Shown: positions 52,894 through 62,076, numbered from the stretch's first letter. The stretch: 64,000 nt of DNA from Streptomyces tibetensis (GCF_007655005.1 NZ_SZVW01000031.1:1-64000), one strand, 5' to 3'. The notes: generated from the letters alone by a model not told the origin. Numbers and translations: made by a program.

Positions 52894-53627
52894 TGGTTTT
52901 CCCCCAGTTCTGCGAGGTCCTGCACCACGATGTCGGCGCCGTGCCGGTACAGCGCGTCGGTCTGCCCGACCCGGTCGACTCCGACGACGTATCCGAAGCG
53001 CCCCGCGCGGCCCGCGTCCATGCCGGCCAGGGCGTCCTCGAAGACGGCCGCTTCAAAGGGCTGGACGCCGAGGTCCTCGGCGGCGGCCAGGAACGTGTCG
53101 GGGTGCGGCTTGCCGGGCAGCTTGCGCTCGGCGGCGACGACACCGTCGATCCGTACGTCGAAGAAGTGCTCGGCGCCGATCGAGCGGAGCACGTCACGGC
53201 AGTTGGCACTGGAGGAGACGATCGCGGTGCTGAGTCCGTGGGCGCGGACGGCCTCCAAATAGCGCAGGGTGCCGTCGTAGGCCTCTACGCCGTCGGTGCG
53301 GATCTTCTCGAGGACCAGCTCGTTCTTGCGGTTGCCGAGTCCGTGCACGGTCTCGGCTCCCGGTGGGTCGTCCGGGTCGCCGTCCGGCAGGTCGATGCCG
53401 CGGGAGGCGAGGAAGGTACGCACCCCGTCGGCGCGTGGCCGCCCGTCGACGTACTCGTCGTAATCCGCCGCCTCGAACGGCCGGTACTCCGCGCCGTCCC
53501 GCTCGCGCAGGAAGGCGTCGAACATCTCCTTCCAGGCGGCCGCGTGCACGACGGCCGTCCTGGTGACGACTCCGTCGAGGTCGAACAGACAGGCATGGAT
53601 GCTTTCGGGAAGACCGAGCTGCGTCAT
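52890..53627 (-). CDS. Beta-phosphoglucomutase-like HAD phosphotransferase
   Basis: A 245-residue HAD-superfamily protein with a cap domain. The nucleophile motif is CLFDLDGVVTRTAVVH (first Asp nucleophile, second Asp acid/base), followed by STAIVSSSANC, KPHPDTFLAAA and VFEDALAGMDAGRAG. It should convert beta-glucose 1-phosphate to glucose 6-phosphate. Its stop overlaps the GH65 start (ATGA), so the two work in sequence. ATG at 53627; the frame is open further upstream but without homology. The divergent kinase gene starts 118 bases away. Confidence 0.92.
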   Translation of the reverse strand: MTQLGLPESIHACLFDLDGVVTRTAVVHAAAWKEMFDAFLRERDGAEYRPFEAADYDEYVDGRPRADGVRTFLASRGIDLPDGDPDDPPGAETVHGLGNRKNELVLEKIRTDGVEAYDGTLRYLEAVRAHGLSTAIVSSSANCRDVLRSIGAEHFFDVRIDGVVAAERKLPGKPHPDTFLAAAEDLGVQPFEAAVFEDALAGMDAGRAGRFGYVVGVDRVGQTDALYRHGADIVVQDLAELGENQ

Positions 53628-53745
53628 ACAGGACCGGTTCCCCACCCGGAGATGTTCCAGTGAGTGGCGCACGCCACACGCCGGGGGCGCGAGGGGTGTG
53701 AGGCGCCCGGCGTTCGCGCCCGGCCCCGGGTGGCAGACTCTCTCT

Positions 53746-54402
53746 GTGCCGCTCACCTTCGACGACCTCGTCCACCGCGCCCGAGCCCTCCCCCGGGGCG
53801 GCCGGCGCGCGCTCCTCGGCATCGCGGGCAGCCCCGGCGCGGGCAAGTCGACGCTCGCCGAGCGTCTGGTGCGGGAGTTGAACGGCACCGGCGACCCCTG
53901 GGTCGCGCACGTACCCATGGACGGATTCCACCTCGCCGACGCCGAACTGGAGCGTCTCGGCCGCCGGGACCGCAAGGGGGCACCCGACACGTTCGACGCG
54001 GCCGGGTACGCGGCCCTGCTGCGGCGGCTGCGGGACGAGCCCGGCGACGACGTCGTCTACGCACCCGGCTTCGAACGCGTCCTGGAGCAGCCGATCGCGG
54101 GGGCGATCCCGGTTCCCCCGACGGCCCGTCTGGTCGTCACCGAGGGCAACTACCTGCTCGTGACCACCGGTTCCTGGCCCCGCGTGCGCCCCCTGCTCGA
54201 CGAGGTGTGGTTCTGCGAGCTGCCCGAGCGGGAGCGCGTCCGCCGGCTGGTGGCCCGCCACGAGCGGTTCGGCAAGACGCACGAGGAGGCGACGGCCTGG
54301 GTGACACGCTCGGACGAGCCCAACGCCGAGCTGGTCGCGGCGACCCGGGTACGGGCGGACCTGGTGGTACCGGAGTCGGCGATGCCGTGCGAGCGGGCCT
54401 GA
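53746..54402 (+). CDS. P-loop kinase of the uridine/pantothenate kinase-like family
   Basis: A 218-residue cytoplasmic kinase with Walker A GIAGSPGAGKSTLAERL near residues 26-42, VPMDGFHLADAELERLG (substrate Asp), VVYAPGFERVLEQPIAG, VTEGNYLL (Walker B-like) and a lid FCELPERERVRRLVARHERFGK. Members are annotated as nucleoside/nucleotide kinases or FrcK-like sugar kinases. Given the sugar-phosphate genes next to it a sugar substrate is plausible but unproven. GTG start at 53746. Divergent from the HAD/GH65 pair. Confidence 0.88.
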   Translation: MPLTFDDLVHRARALPRGGRRALLGIAGSPGAGKSTLAERLVRELNGTGDPWVAHVPMDGFHLADAELERLGRRDRKGAPDTFDAAGYAALLRRLRDEPGDDVVYAPGFERVLEQPIAGAIPVPPTARLVVTEGNYLLVTTGSWPRVRPLLDEVWFCELPERERVRRLVARHERFGKTHEEATAWVTRSDEPNAELVAATRVRADLVVPESAMPCERA

Positions 54403-54514
54403 ACACCGTCAGGCATCCAGACCGGCAGCAGCGCCGGCGAACGCGACGGCGACGCTGAACATCGCGCCGCCATCACCGGCTTGACGCGTCCGCCCCTGGT
54501 GCGGGTCGCCGGAG

Positions 54515-56233
54515 TCACCCGGCGGGTGCGGCCCGGCGGGCGCGCAGTGCGACGGTCAGTGTGTGGGGGCCGAGTCCGCCGATGTAGACGCGGTTCCCGG
54601 TCGTCGCGTCGGTGCCGCCCACCACCGTGTAGTCCTGCCCCGGGTCGTATCGCAGTACCTCGCTCCGGTCCGGCCCGGCCAGCGGTTCACCTGCCTGGAC
54701 GTCGGCCTCGACGCGGATCTCGTCGGCACCGGCCCGGTAGGTCATCGACCCGGTCGTCAGGCACCAGCTGCCGTCGCCGATCGGTACGGCGCCCTCTGCC
54801 ACGCCTCCCGGCCGGAAGGTCAGTTCCAGGGCCCAGGGCACCCGTGGTCCGCTGATGTCGATCCGCAGATCGGCACCGTCCTCCCGCAGGTCGACCTCGA
54901 CGCGCGTCGTGTGGGAGACCTCGTCCCGAGGCCGGTCGGGGAAGGCCATCGCGGCCGAGAAGCGTCCCTCGTCCGCCATGCGGTAGGCGGCATCGTCCCG
55001 CCGCCCACCCGGCGGCAGCGGTTGGTAATAGGCGGCCGTGAGACTTTCGGTGAGCCGGTACCGGTGGCCGGCGGTCTGTTGCATGTCGGCCGCACGGAAC
55101 GGGCCCAGGTCGAAGAAACCCCGCGAGAGCCGGACCGCGTCCAGTACCGCGTCACCGGCGAACAGGCGCAGGAAGGTGGGGTTGCAGGCGAGGCCCGAGC
55201 GGATGCGCCGGTGCACGGGCACGTCGGAGCCGCCGTACACCACCGTGTGCGCGGTGGCCGAGGCGCGTGCGGCGAGACGCGCGGTGGTGAGGTACCGGTC
55301 ACGCGGAAGGGTCTCGGCGACCGGTGCCGGCAGCTCGCGGCACAGGTCCGGGGTGAGGAGGGTCTCGGCGAGCAGGTCGGGGTCGTCGATGCCGCCGGCG
55401 GCCGCCAGCGTCGCCGCCCGGCTGAGGTCGCCCCGGCCGGTGCGGATCGCGAGCAGCCGGTAGTGCGGCAGGTAGGGCGCCAGCGGGAACGGGTGCTTCT
55501 GGTCCTGCCGGCGCGAGTGGACGGTCTCCACCGTGCCGTCCGGCCTGATGAGGTCCAGGGTGGTGGTGAGGTTGCGCTCGACGGCGTCCAGCAGGTCGGT
55601 ACGGCCGAGGACTGCGGCCAGCAGCAGCAGCGAAGGATTCGACACGTAGGCGGCGTAGTTGGCGCTGCGTTCCGAGTACAGGCCCTCCGCGTCGATGTCG
55701 ACGCCCTCGGACAGCCACTCCTCGATGCGCTCGAGGAGCCGGTCGTCGGGGAACGACCGGTGCAGCCGGGCCAGCGCCGCGCACAGCTCCCAGCGGTGGT
55801 TCGGGGTGTGCACCCCCCCGGTCAGGAGACTGGCGGTGGCGGCGCCGGCGATCTCGGCGAGCGCGGCCGTGACGTCGCGCAGTTCCGGCCCTCCGCCGGC
55901 GGCCAGCACATGCGCGTCGCACACGTCGTTGACGGTGAACGCGGAGTCCGGCGGTGACTGCACGTTGTCCCCGCCGGCGAAGAGGCCGGTGGCCGTCTGC
56001 GCGGCCTGCAGGGCGCGGAGGTGGGTCGTCACGGCGGCTACGGCCCGCGCGCTGCCGTGGAGTGCCGAGTCCGGAGACCGGTACGCCGCGACCAGCGTCT
56101 TCACCCGGTGTGCCAGAGCGCGGTGGGCCACGCCGGCGGGTTCCTCGTCGGGGGCGGCCGCCAGCGGCGCGGCCAGTCGGTCGGCGGCGGCGGCCACCGC
56201 GCGGACGAACTCGTGGTCGAGCGGGGTGAGCAA
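54515..56233 (-). CDS. Putative (alpha/alpha)-toroid polysaccharide-acting protein
   Basis: A 572-residue protein I cannot name with certainty. The N-terminal 340 residues are helical with paired helices and motifs HTPNHRWELCAALARL and YSERSANYAAYVSNPSLLLL; the C-terminal 200 residues are beta-rich. This shape resembles heparinase/PL8-like polysaccharide lyases, with His and Tyr in the two motifs as possible catalytic residues. There is no signal peptide, so it would act on imported oligosaccharides. TTG at 56233, six bases after GAAGGA, is the likely start, two bases after the permease stop. Last gene of the ABC importer operon. Confidence 0.7.
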   Translation of the reverse strand: MLTPLDHEFVRAVAAAADRLAAPLAAAPDEEPAGVAHRALAHRVKTLVAAYRSPDSALHGSARAVAAVTTHLRALQAAQTATGLFAGGDNVQSPPDSAFTVNDVCDAHVLAAGGGPELRDVTAALAEIAGAATASLLTGGVHTPNHRWELCAALARLHRSFPDDRLLERIEEWLSEGVDIDAEGLYSERSANYAAYVSNPSLLLLAAVLGRTDLLDAVERNLTTTLDLIRPDGTVETVHSRRQDQKHPFPLAPYLPHYRLLAIRTGRGDLSRAATLAAAGGIDDPDLLAETLLTPDLCRELPAPVAETLPRDRYLTTARLAARASATAHTVVYGGSDVPVHRRIRSGLACNPTFLRLFAGDAVLDAVRLSRGFFDLGPFRAADMQQTAGHRYRLTESLTAAYYQPLPPGGRRDDAAYRMADEGRFSAAMAFPDRPRDEVSHTTRVEVDLREDGADLRIDISGPRVPWALELTFRPGGVAEGAVPIGDGSWCLTTGSMTYRAGADEIRVEADVQAGEPLAGPDRSEVLRYDPGQDYTVVGGTDATTGNRVYIGGLGPHTLTVALRARRAAPAG

Positions 56234-56235
56234 GG

Positions 56236-57138
56236 TCAGTCCTTCAGTCCGGCGTTGATGTCGGCGCCCATGACGTAGCGCTGGAAGACCAGGAAGACGG
56301 CGATCAGCGGGATCATCGAGATGACCGACGCGCCGAGCAGCACCGACCAGTTGATGTTCTGCGCGCCGACGATGCTCTGGATGCCGATCTGCACGGTGAA
56401 CTTGTTGGGGTCGTTGAGCATCAGCAGCGGCCAGATGTAGTCGTTCCACCGCCACTGGAACGAAAGGATCGCGAGGGTCAGCATGATGGGCCGGGAGACC
56501 GGCACCATGATCCGCAGGAAGATCGACAGTTCGCGGGCGCCGTCGATGCGAGCGGCTTCGACGAGCTCGTCGGGCACCGTCAGGAAGAACTGGCGGAACA
56601 TGAAGCATCCGGTCGCGGTGAGCACGGCCGGGAGGATGATGCCGGCGAACGAGTTGTAGAGGCCGAGGTTGCGGACCACCAGGAACTCGGGGGCGAGCAT
56701 GACCTCGCCAGGCAGCATCGTGGTGGCCAGGATGCAGAGGAAGAAGGCCTTGAGCCACCGGTTGTCGTACTTGGCCAGTGCGTACCCGGTGCAGCAGCTG
56801 ACACCCACCGTGAGGATCGTCGTGATCACACACACGATGGCCGTGTTGATGAAGTACTGGGAGAAGTTGGCGCTGTCCCACGCTGCCTCGAAGCCCGACA
56901 GGGTGGGGTTGTGCGGGACCAGCGTCAGCGGATAGGAGAACAGGTCGCTGGCAGGCTTGAAGGAGCTGAGGATGAACCACAGCACGGGCACACCGTACAA
57001 GCACGCCAGGATCCACAGCAGTGTCGTCGCGGACACCGCCCGCCGGAGCCCACCGCCGGCCGCGTTGCGGGGCCGCTTCTTGGACACGGGCTGTTTGGCA
57101 TCGGCGTCGAGCGGGCGGGGCATGTCTGTGGTTGTCAT
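56236..57138 (-). CDS. Carbohydrate ABC permease (MalG type)
   Basis: A 300-residue, six-helix permease of the CUT1 family. The EAA loop contacting the ATPase is ELVEAARIDGARELSIFLRIMVPVSRP. The start overlaps the stop of the first permease by four bases, so expression is coupled. No ATPase gene is present; like many Streptomyces CUT1 systems it probably uses the shared MsiK-type ATPase. Confidence 0.94.
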   Translation of the reverse strand: MTTTDMPRPLDADAKQPVSKKRPRNAAGGGLRRAVSATTLLWILACLYGVPVLWFILSSFKPASDLFSYPLTLVPHNPTLSGFEAAWDSANFSQYFINTAIVCVITTILTVGVSCCTGYALAKYDNRWLKAFFLCILATTMLPGEVMLAPEFLVVRNLGLYNSFAGIILPAVLTATGCFMFRQFFLTVPDELVEAARIDGARELSIFLRIMVPVSRPIMLTLAILSFQWRWNDYIWPLLMLNDPNKFTVQIGIQSIVGAQNINWSVLLGASVISMIPLIAVFLVFQRYVMGADINAGLKD

Positions 57139-58046
57139 CGGTTCTCCACCCGTCGGTTGACGATCAGCTGGATGATCGCGACGGCCATCAGGATGAGCAT
57201 GAGCACGAACGACGCAGCGCTCGCGTAGCCGATCTGGCCCCGTTTGAAGCCGGTCTCGTAGATGTACTGGACGAGCAGGTTGTTCGAGGTACCGGGCCCG
57301 CCGTTGTTGAGGGCGACGAACACCGGGTATTCCTTCATCGCGTTGATCGTGTTGAGCAGGATGACGATGAACGAGGTGGGCGCGATGCTCGGCAGCGTGA
57401 TGCTGATGAACTTGCGCCACGGACCGGCGCCGTCGAGTTCGGCCGCCTCGTAGTACGACACCGGGACGTTCTTGATCGCCGCGATGAACAGCAGCATCGT
57501 GAAACCCGTCCACGCCCAGGCTGCCGCCATCACCACCACCAGCAGCGACAGGTCCGCGTTGGACTGCCACGGAACGGCGCCGCCGCCGAGCTTCTCGATG
57601 ACGTAGTTGACCAGTCCGAAGTTCTCACCGAACATCCACCGCCACAGGACGCCCACGACGATGGGCGACAGCAGCCACGGGATGAAGAAGATGACGCGGG
57701 CGACCGACGATCCCTTGGCGTGCTTGTTCACCACCAGGTTGGCGGCGAGCAGCGAGAGCGCGAAGTTCAGCGGGACGAACAGGACGGTGTACAGCAGCGT
57801 CCGGGTCAGCGCGTCGTAGAACGTGGAGTCCCCGAACAGGTTGTGGTAGTTGTCCAGTCCGACCCACTGGAACACCCCCACGCCCGTGTAGTTCGTGAAG
57901 GAGTAGAGGAGCCCGATCACCGCGGGCCAGACGAAGAACAGCGCGAAGAGCACGACGTTGGCCGCGATGAGGACGAGCGGCGCAAGGGTGTACTTACTGC
58001 GTCTCCTGGGCGGGCTCGCGGTCACGTCCGAGGCGCGTTTTGTCAT
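57135..58046 (-). CDS. Carbohydrate ABC permease (MalF type)
   Basis: A 303-residue, six-helix permease of the CUT1 family with YSFTNYTGVGVFQWVGLDNYHNLF after helix 1 and the EAA loop SYYEAAELDGAGPWRKFISITLPSIAP. It pairs with the overlapping MalG-type gene to form the membrane channel for the sugar delivered by the lipoprotein encoded upstream. The 120-base gap before it contains a hairpin that may lower its expression relative to the binding protein. Confidence 0.94.
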   Translation of the reverse strand: MTKRASDVTASPPRRRSKYTLAPLVLIAANVVLFALFFVWPAVIGLLYSFTNYTGVGVFQWVGLDNYHNLFGDSTFYDALTRTLLYTVLFVPLNFALSLLAANLVVNKHAKGSSVARVIFFIPWLLSPIVVGVLWRWMFGENFGLVNYVIEKLGGGAVPWQSNADLSLLVVVMAAAWAWTGFTMLLFIAAIKNVPVSYYEAAELDGAGPWRKFISITLPSIAPTSFIVILLNTINAMKEYPVFVALNNGGPGTSNNLLVQYIYETGFKRGQIGYASAASFVLMLILMAVAIIQLIVNRRVENR

Positions 58047-58121
58047 CTTCCTGACTCCGTGCTGGTGGAAGGGATTGCAGGTGGGCTCACGCCATGAGCC
58101 CGGGATCGCGGGGCGCGTCCA

Positions 58122-58160
58122 GGGCCGGGCGGCGGTGTCTCGTCCCCCGCCGCCCGGCCC
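58122..58160 (-). terminator. Intra-operon hairpin between binding protein and permeases
   Basis: Perfect 14-base arms GGGCCGGGCGGCGG and CCGCCGCCCGGCCC with an 11-base loop, just after the solute-binding gene. In ABC operons such stems usually attenuate readthrough or protect the upstream mRNA, giving more binding protein than permease. Confidence 0.7.
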
Positions 58161-58166
58161 CGCGGC

Positions 58167-59495
58167 CTACGATCCGCCGCCGACCTGCTGGTTGTAGCCG
58201 GCCACGATGTTCTCCAGGGCCTTGTCGGGCGACTGCTGGCCGTTGATCGCCTTGCCGAGCTCCGTCTTGGTCGGGTCCTCGGTGAGGCTCTTGCCCTTCA
58301 GCACCCACTGCGTCTGCGCGCCGTTGAAGTAGCCGGAGATCGGGGCGTAGAGCGGGATCGACTCGTTGTACAGCTTGAACGCCGCCTGCGCCGCCTCGGA
58401 CTTGAAGGGGTACTTCGGGTTCAGGCCGTTCTCGACCGGCAGGAAGCCGGAGGCCTCGCACAGCACGCGGTAGTTGTCCGGCTGGTAGATCCAGGACAGG
58501 AACTTCTTCGTGGCGGTGGCCGCGTCACCGTTGTTGTTGAAGCCGACCATCATGCCGCCGCTGTTGACGTCACTGGCCTGCACCGGCTGGGCGGGGGTGG
58601 GGACGCTGGCCCAGTCGAACTTCTTGATGCTCTCGGAGAAGGCGGCGACCTGCCACACGCCGGACCAGTAGGCGACCACGTCACCGCTCTGGAACATGGC
58701 GGACGGGTCGGCGCCGCTGGTCCACACCGACTTCGGCATGGTCTTGTTGTCGTTCCATCCGACGAAGGTGTTCACGGCCTTCTTGGTCGCCGCGTCCACC
58801 GAGAACTTGCCGGAGGAGTCCGCGTGGACGTACTTGCCGCCCATCTCGTACACCATGGCGCGCAGCCGGGACGGCGACTGGTCGAAGGTCAGGGAGTACT
58901 TGGCGCCGGTCTTCTCGCGGACCTTGTTCGCCGCCTTGATGAACTCGGTCCAGGTCCAGGTCTTCTGCGGCGAGGTCGGGAAGGAGACGCCGGCCTTCTT
59001 GAACAGCGACTTGTTGATGAACATACCGGACGCGGTGACGTCCGAGGGGATGGCCAGCACCTTCCCGGACGAGTCCTTGGCGAGGAAGTTGGCGTTGATC
59101 TTGTTGCTCTTCTTCCCGGCGATGGAGCCGAGGTCGATCAGCTTGCTCGACCAGATCGGGTCCAGCGCCGGCACGGCCGCCACGTCGGGCAGGGAGTTCG
59201 CCTGGGCGGCGTTGTGCAGCTTCGTCGTGTATCCGTCGTAGGGGATGTTGACGAGCTTGACGGTGACGCCGGTGTCCTTCTTGTACTGCGACACCATCTT
59301 CTTCCAGCCCGCGTCCTGCCCCGGAACCGTGGAGATCCAGAACGTCAGCGACTTGGAGGTCCCGCCCGAGTCGGACCCCGACCCGCAGGCGGAGAGCAGA
59401 AGTGCACCTGCCGTGGCCACGGCAGCGAGGGGAACCACACGGCGTATACCGCCGCGGCCGAGTCGGCGGGAGCGCCGCACACCCACACTGGTCAT
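58167..59495 (-). CDS. Sugar ABC solute-binding lipoprotein (CUT1)
   Basis: A 442-residue extracellular binding protein with a basic N-terminus and lipobox LLLSACGSG (lipidated Cys at 37). The mature part is typical of family 1 binding proteins (LTFWISTVPGQDAGWKKMVSQYKKDTGVTVKL, YDGYTTKLHNAAQANSLPDV, GDVVAYWSGVWQ). AAGGGATCG lies seven to ten bases before the ATG at 59495. Its neighbours (a ROK regulator and a GlcNAc-type kinase) hint at an amino sugar or its oligomers, but this is inference. Confidence 0.94.
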   Translation of the reverse strand: MTSVGVRRSRRLGRGGIRRVVPLAAVATAGALLLSACGSGSDSGGTSKSLTFWISTVPGQDAGWKKMVSQYKKDTGVTVKLVNIPYDGYTTKLHNAAQANSLPDVAAVPALDPIWSSKLIDLGSIAGKKSNKINANFLAKDSSGKVLAIPSDVTASGMFINKSLFKKAGVSFPTSPQKTWTWTEFIKAANKVREKTGAKYSLTFDQSPSRLRAMVYEMGGKYVHADSSGKFSVDAATKKAVNTFVGWNDNKTMPKSVWTSGADPSAMFQSGDVVAYWSGVWQVAAFSESIKKFDWASVPTPAQPVQASDVNSGGMMVGFNNNGDAATATKKFLSWIYQPDNYRVLCEASGFLPVENGLNPKYPFKSEAAQAAFKLYNESIPLYAPISGYFNGAQTQWVLKGKSLTEDPTKTELGKAINGQQSPDKALENIVAGYNQQVGGGS

Positions 59496-59729
59496 TTTCG
59501 ATCCCTTTTCGTCGTACTGGACGGAGCACGGCGCCAGCCGAGGCGGCACGGGTGCATTTTGCAGGAAATTTCGCTTTCCGGGGGCACGGCCTCGCCCGGC
59601 CGCATCGCCTTGACGGGTGGGGTCCCCGGCCATGACGGCCGACGTCGCACAAGCACGCCCTCGTGCGGCTGCCGTACTTCGCGTACGGGCGGGAGGCTCA
59701 CCCGGAGTCGGCGTCCCGGCCAACTCAGA

Positions 59730-59737
59730 AAGCGCTT
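59730..59737. promoter_or_regulatory. AAGCGCTT operator-like site upstream of the ABC operon
   Basis: The perfect palindrome AAGCGCTT (within GAAAGCGCTTGTC) lies about 235 bases upstream of the binding-protein start in an otherwise gene-free 274-base region (59496-59769). Such cores are common in LacI-family and sugar-regulator operators. CGTAC-TTCGC-GTACG also occurs nearby at about 59673-59687. Confidence 0.35.
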
Positions 59738-59769
59738 GTCCGGACATTGGCACGACGAGTCGGAGGCCG

Positions 59770-60915
59770 TCAATCCTTCGCCCCGGCGACCTCGGTCACG
59801 GTTTGGACTCCTCGGGAAACCGCGAGCCTGGCGGCACCCACGACGGTGCCGAGATCGCCGACCGTGCTGCTGACGACCTCGGTGGGCCAGCTCAGCCGGG
59901 CGAGCTCGGCCCGGACACCGTGCAGGAGCTGCGGGTACGCGCCGGTGCTGCCTCCCAGCACGACCAGCCCCGGGTCCAGTACCGCGGTCACGGCGGCGGC
60001 CAGCCGGCCCACGTCCACGGCATGGCGGTCGACCACGGCGCGGGCGGCGGCGCGGCCCTGTCCGGCGAAGGCGAAGAGCTCCTCGGCGGTGCGGGGGCAG
60101 GGCCCGTCGGTGTCCGGCCAGGCCTCGGCCGCGCGCCGCAGCAGCGAGCGCGAGCCGATGTACTCCTCCAGGGCCTCGTGGCGGGGCTCGCGCCCGTCGT
60201 CCCACGGGTAGGGAATCCGGGCCAGCTCACCGGCGGCGCCGTTCGCTCCCCGCAGCACCTGGCCGCCGACGACGATGCCGAGGCCGATACCGACGCCGAT
60301 CCGAAGGTAGCCGAAGATGTTCCGGCCCCGGGCGGCGCCTTCGTGCAGCTCGGCGAGGGCGGCGCAGTTGACGTTGTTCTCCAGATGGACGGGAACGCCC
60401 GGCGGCAGCGCGACGGTCACGGCGTCGAAGACGGGACCGGCCTTCGCGGTCGCCGGACGCATGCCGGTGCCCTCCTTGCGCGGCGCGGTGACGTCACCGA
60501 CGGCGACGACGATGGTCCGCAGCGGGGCGTCGGCGGGCAGCGCGTCGAGCGCCTCGCGCACGACGTCGGCGGCGCCCTCCCGGGACCCGGTGGCCTCGGC
60601 GAGCAGCGTGCCGTCCAGGGCGCAGCCGCGGACCCGGGTGAGGGCGGGGCCGAGGTCGACGGCGAGCACGGCCCCCGCGGCCGGCCCGAGACGGTAGACG
60701 GCGGCGTTGCGCCCCGTGCCGCTGGAGGCGGTGCCGGAGTGGGCGGCGAGCCCGACGCTCTCCAGTTCCGCGACGGCGGACGACACCGTCGGCTTGGACA
60801 GTCCCGCGAGGCTCGCGAGCTGCGGCCGGGTCGCCCGGCCGGCTCCGGCCAGCACGGCGAACACCGCGCCCGCGCTCTCGGTCAGGCGGGGGGCTCTTGC
60901 CAGGTCTTGTTCCAA
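59770..60915 (-). CDS. ROK-family transcriptional regulator
   Basis: A 381-residue regulator with an N-terminal winged helix (GRATRPQLASLAGLSKPTVSSAVAELESVGL) and a ROK sugar-kinase-like domain (LRIGVGIGLGIVVGGQVLRGANGAAGELARIPY). The zinc-binding CxCG...C cysteines usual in ROK proteins are absent from the corresponding DDGREPRHEALEEYIGSR stretch. TTG start at 60915 with GGGG upstream; the start is not certain. It is divergent from the kinase gene, and the TTCGTTAG/CTAACGAA repeat between them is its probable operator. Confidence 0.9.
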   Translation of the reverse strand: MEQDLARAPRLTESAGAVFAVLAGAGRATRPQLASLAGLSKPTVSSAVAELESVGLAAHSGTASSGTGRNAAVYRLGPAAGAVLAVDLGPALTRVRGCALDGTLLAEATGSREGAADVVREALDALPADAPLRTIVVAVGDVTAPRKEGTGMRPATAKAGPVFDAVTVALPPGVPVHLENNVNCAALAELHEGAARGRNIFGYLRIGVGIGLGIVVGGQVLRGANGAAGELARIPYPWDDGREPRHEALEEYIGSRSLLRRAAEAWPDTDGPCPRTAEELFAFAGQGRAAARAVVDRHAVDVGRLAAAVTAVLDPGLVVLGGSTGAYPQLLHGVRAELARLSWPTEVVSSTVGDLGTVVGAARLAVSRGVQTVTEVAGAKD

Positions 60916-61001
60916 CAGTTACCCCACACAGGTCACGGGCCGCTCTCCCCGGGCGATCGGCTACGCGAACGGCTCCGTGGGATGCGGCGATGGGATTCCT
61001 C

Positions 61002-61039
61002 TTGACGCACTGTACTTCGTTAGTTAACTTCCTAACGAA
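61002..61039 (+). promoter_or_regulatory. Kinase promoter with ROK operator
   Basis: TTGACG (61002-61007) and TAACTT (61025-61030) are 17 bases apart. A perfect inverted repeat TTCGTTAG (61016-61023) and CTAACGAA (61032-61039) around TTAACTTC covers the -10, so a bound repressor would block polymerase. The AT-rich island stands out from its GC-rich surroundings. Confidence 0.75.
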
Positions 61040-61167
61040 CGTCACGGTACTCGCCTGCCGTGATTCCGCCAGAGGCCCGTCCCGGGGCTTCCAGAGTTGT
61101 CAACTGCCCTTCTCTCAGGCACGGTTCGCCCGCCGTCGCAGCACTGCGCACCGACGAAAGAGGATCC

Positions 61168-62076
61168 GTGCAGGACTCCACCTCCGCCAGCTCCCTCGTG
61201 CTCGGCATCGATGTGGGCGGCACCAAGACGCACCTCCGCGCTCTCGCGGGGGACCACCGCGTCGTCGATCACGTCCGTTCGAGTGCCGGCTGGCGGCCGC
61301 ACGACCCCGCGGCCGCGGCCGGCTGGCTGACCGGCGTGGTCCGCGAGACCCTGCCGGCCGGCGCCGCGCCCTCGGCTCTTGCCGTGGGCGCGCACGCCTG
61401 CGAGACACCCCGCCAGTGCGCGCGGATCCGCACCGCTCTGGAGAGTGCCTTCGGCGTGCCCGCACTGGTCGTGGGCGACGCGGAGCTCCTCGTCCCCGCC
61501 GCCGGTCTGGACAAGGGCGTCGGCCTGGTCGCCGGCACCGGGTCCGTCGCCGTGGGGCGGCTGCCCGACGGCACCACTGTCCAGGTGGGCGGCTGGGGCG
61601 CCGTGCTCGGCGACGAGGGCGGCGCCGCCGGTCTCGTCCGGGAGGCGGCCCGTGCCGCCTGGGCGGCGCACGACCTGGGCGAGGAACCCGACGAGCTGGC
61701 GGTCGGCCTCGTGGCCTCGCTGGGCGTGCCGGAGGTACCGGCGCTGGGCGCGGCTCTGGAGAGCGCCACCGACGTCTCCGCCGAGTGGGGCCGGCACGCT
61801 CCCGTCGTCTTCGCGGCTGCCGAGGCGGGCTCGACGCTCGCGCGTGCGGTGATCGACGAGGCGGGCCGCTCCCTCGCCGCACTCGTCGCCCGTCTCGCCG
61901 CGCGCGGGGCCGTCGTCGACGACGTGGTGGTCGCGGGCGGCACCGTGCTGTCCCAGCCCGCGCTCTACGACGCCCTCACCGCGGCCCTCGCCGGCGCCCT
62001 GCCCGCGGCCCGCACCAGGCCGCTGCGGGAGCCGCCGGTCGAGGGCGCGGTGGCACTGGCACGATCACTGCTCTGA
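61168..62076 (+). CDS. BadF/NAGK-family sugar kinase (GlcNAc kinase-like)
   Basis: A 302-residue kinase of the ASKHA fold with the phosphate-1 motif VLGIDVGGTKTHLRAL, VGDAELLVPAAG, the phosphate-2 motif LVAGTGSVAVG, GGWGAVLGDEGGAAGLVREA and VVVAGGTVL in the adenosine region. This is the pattern of N-acetylglucosamine kinases of the BadF/BadG group. It should phosphorylate the imported amino sugar. GTG at 61168 with GAAAGAGG upstream. It is controlled from the promoter/operator at 61002-61039. Confidence 0.9.
   Translation: MQDSTSASSLVLGIDVGGTKTHLRALAGDHRVVDHVRSSAGWRPHDPAAAAGWLTGVVRETLPAGAAPSALAVGAHACETPRQCARIRTALESAFGVPALVVGDAELLVPAAGLDKGVGLVAGTGSVAVGRLPDGTTVQVGGWGAVLGDEGGAAGLVREAARAAWAAHDLGEEPDELAVGLVASLGVPEVPALGAALESATDVSAEWGRHAPVVFAAAEAGSTLARAVIDEAGRSLAALVARLAARGAVVDDVVVAGGTVLSQPALYDALTAALAGALPAARTRPLREPPVEGAVALARSLL

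Noticed and set aside
50471..53209. A 912-codon minus-strand frame in the GH65/HAD region
   Set aside because: Different frame from the GH65 and HAD genes on the same strand; Arg/Pro/Ala low-complexity translation without domains.
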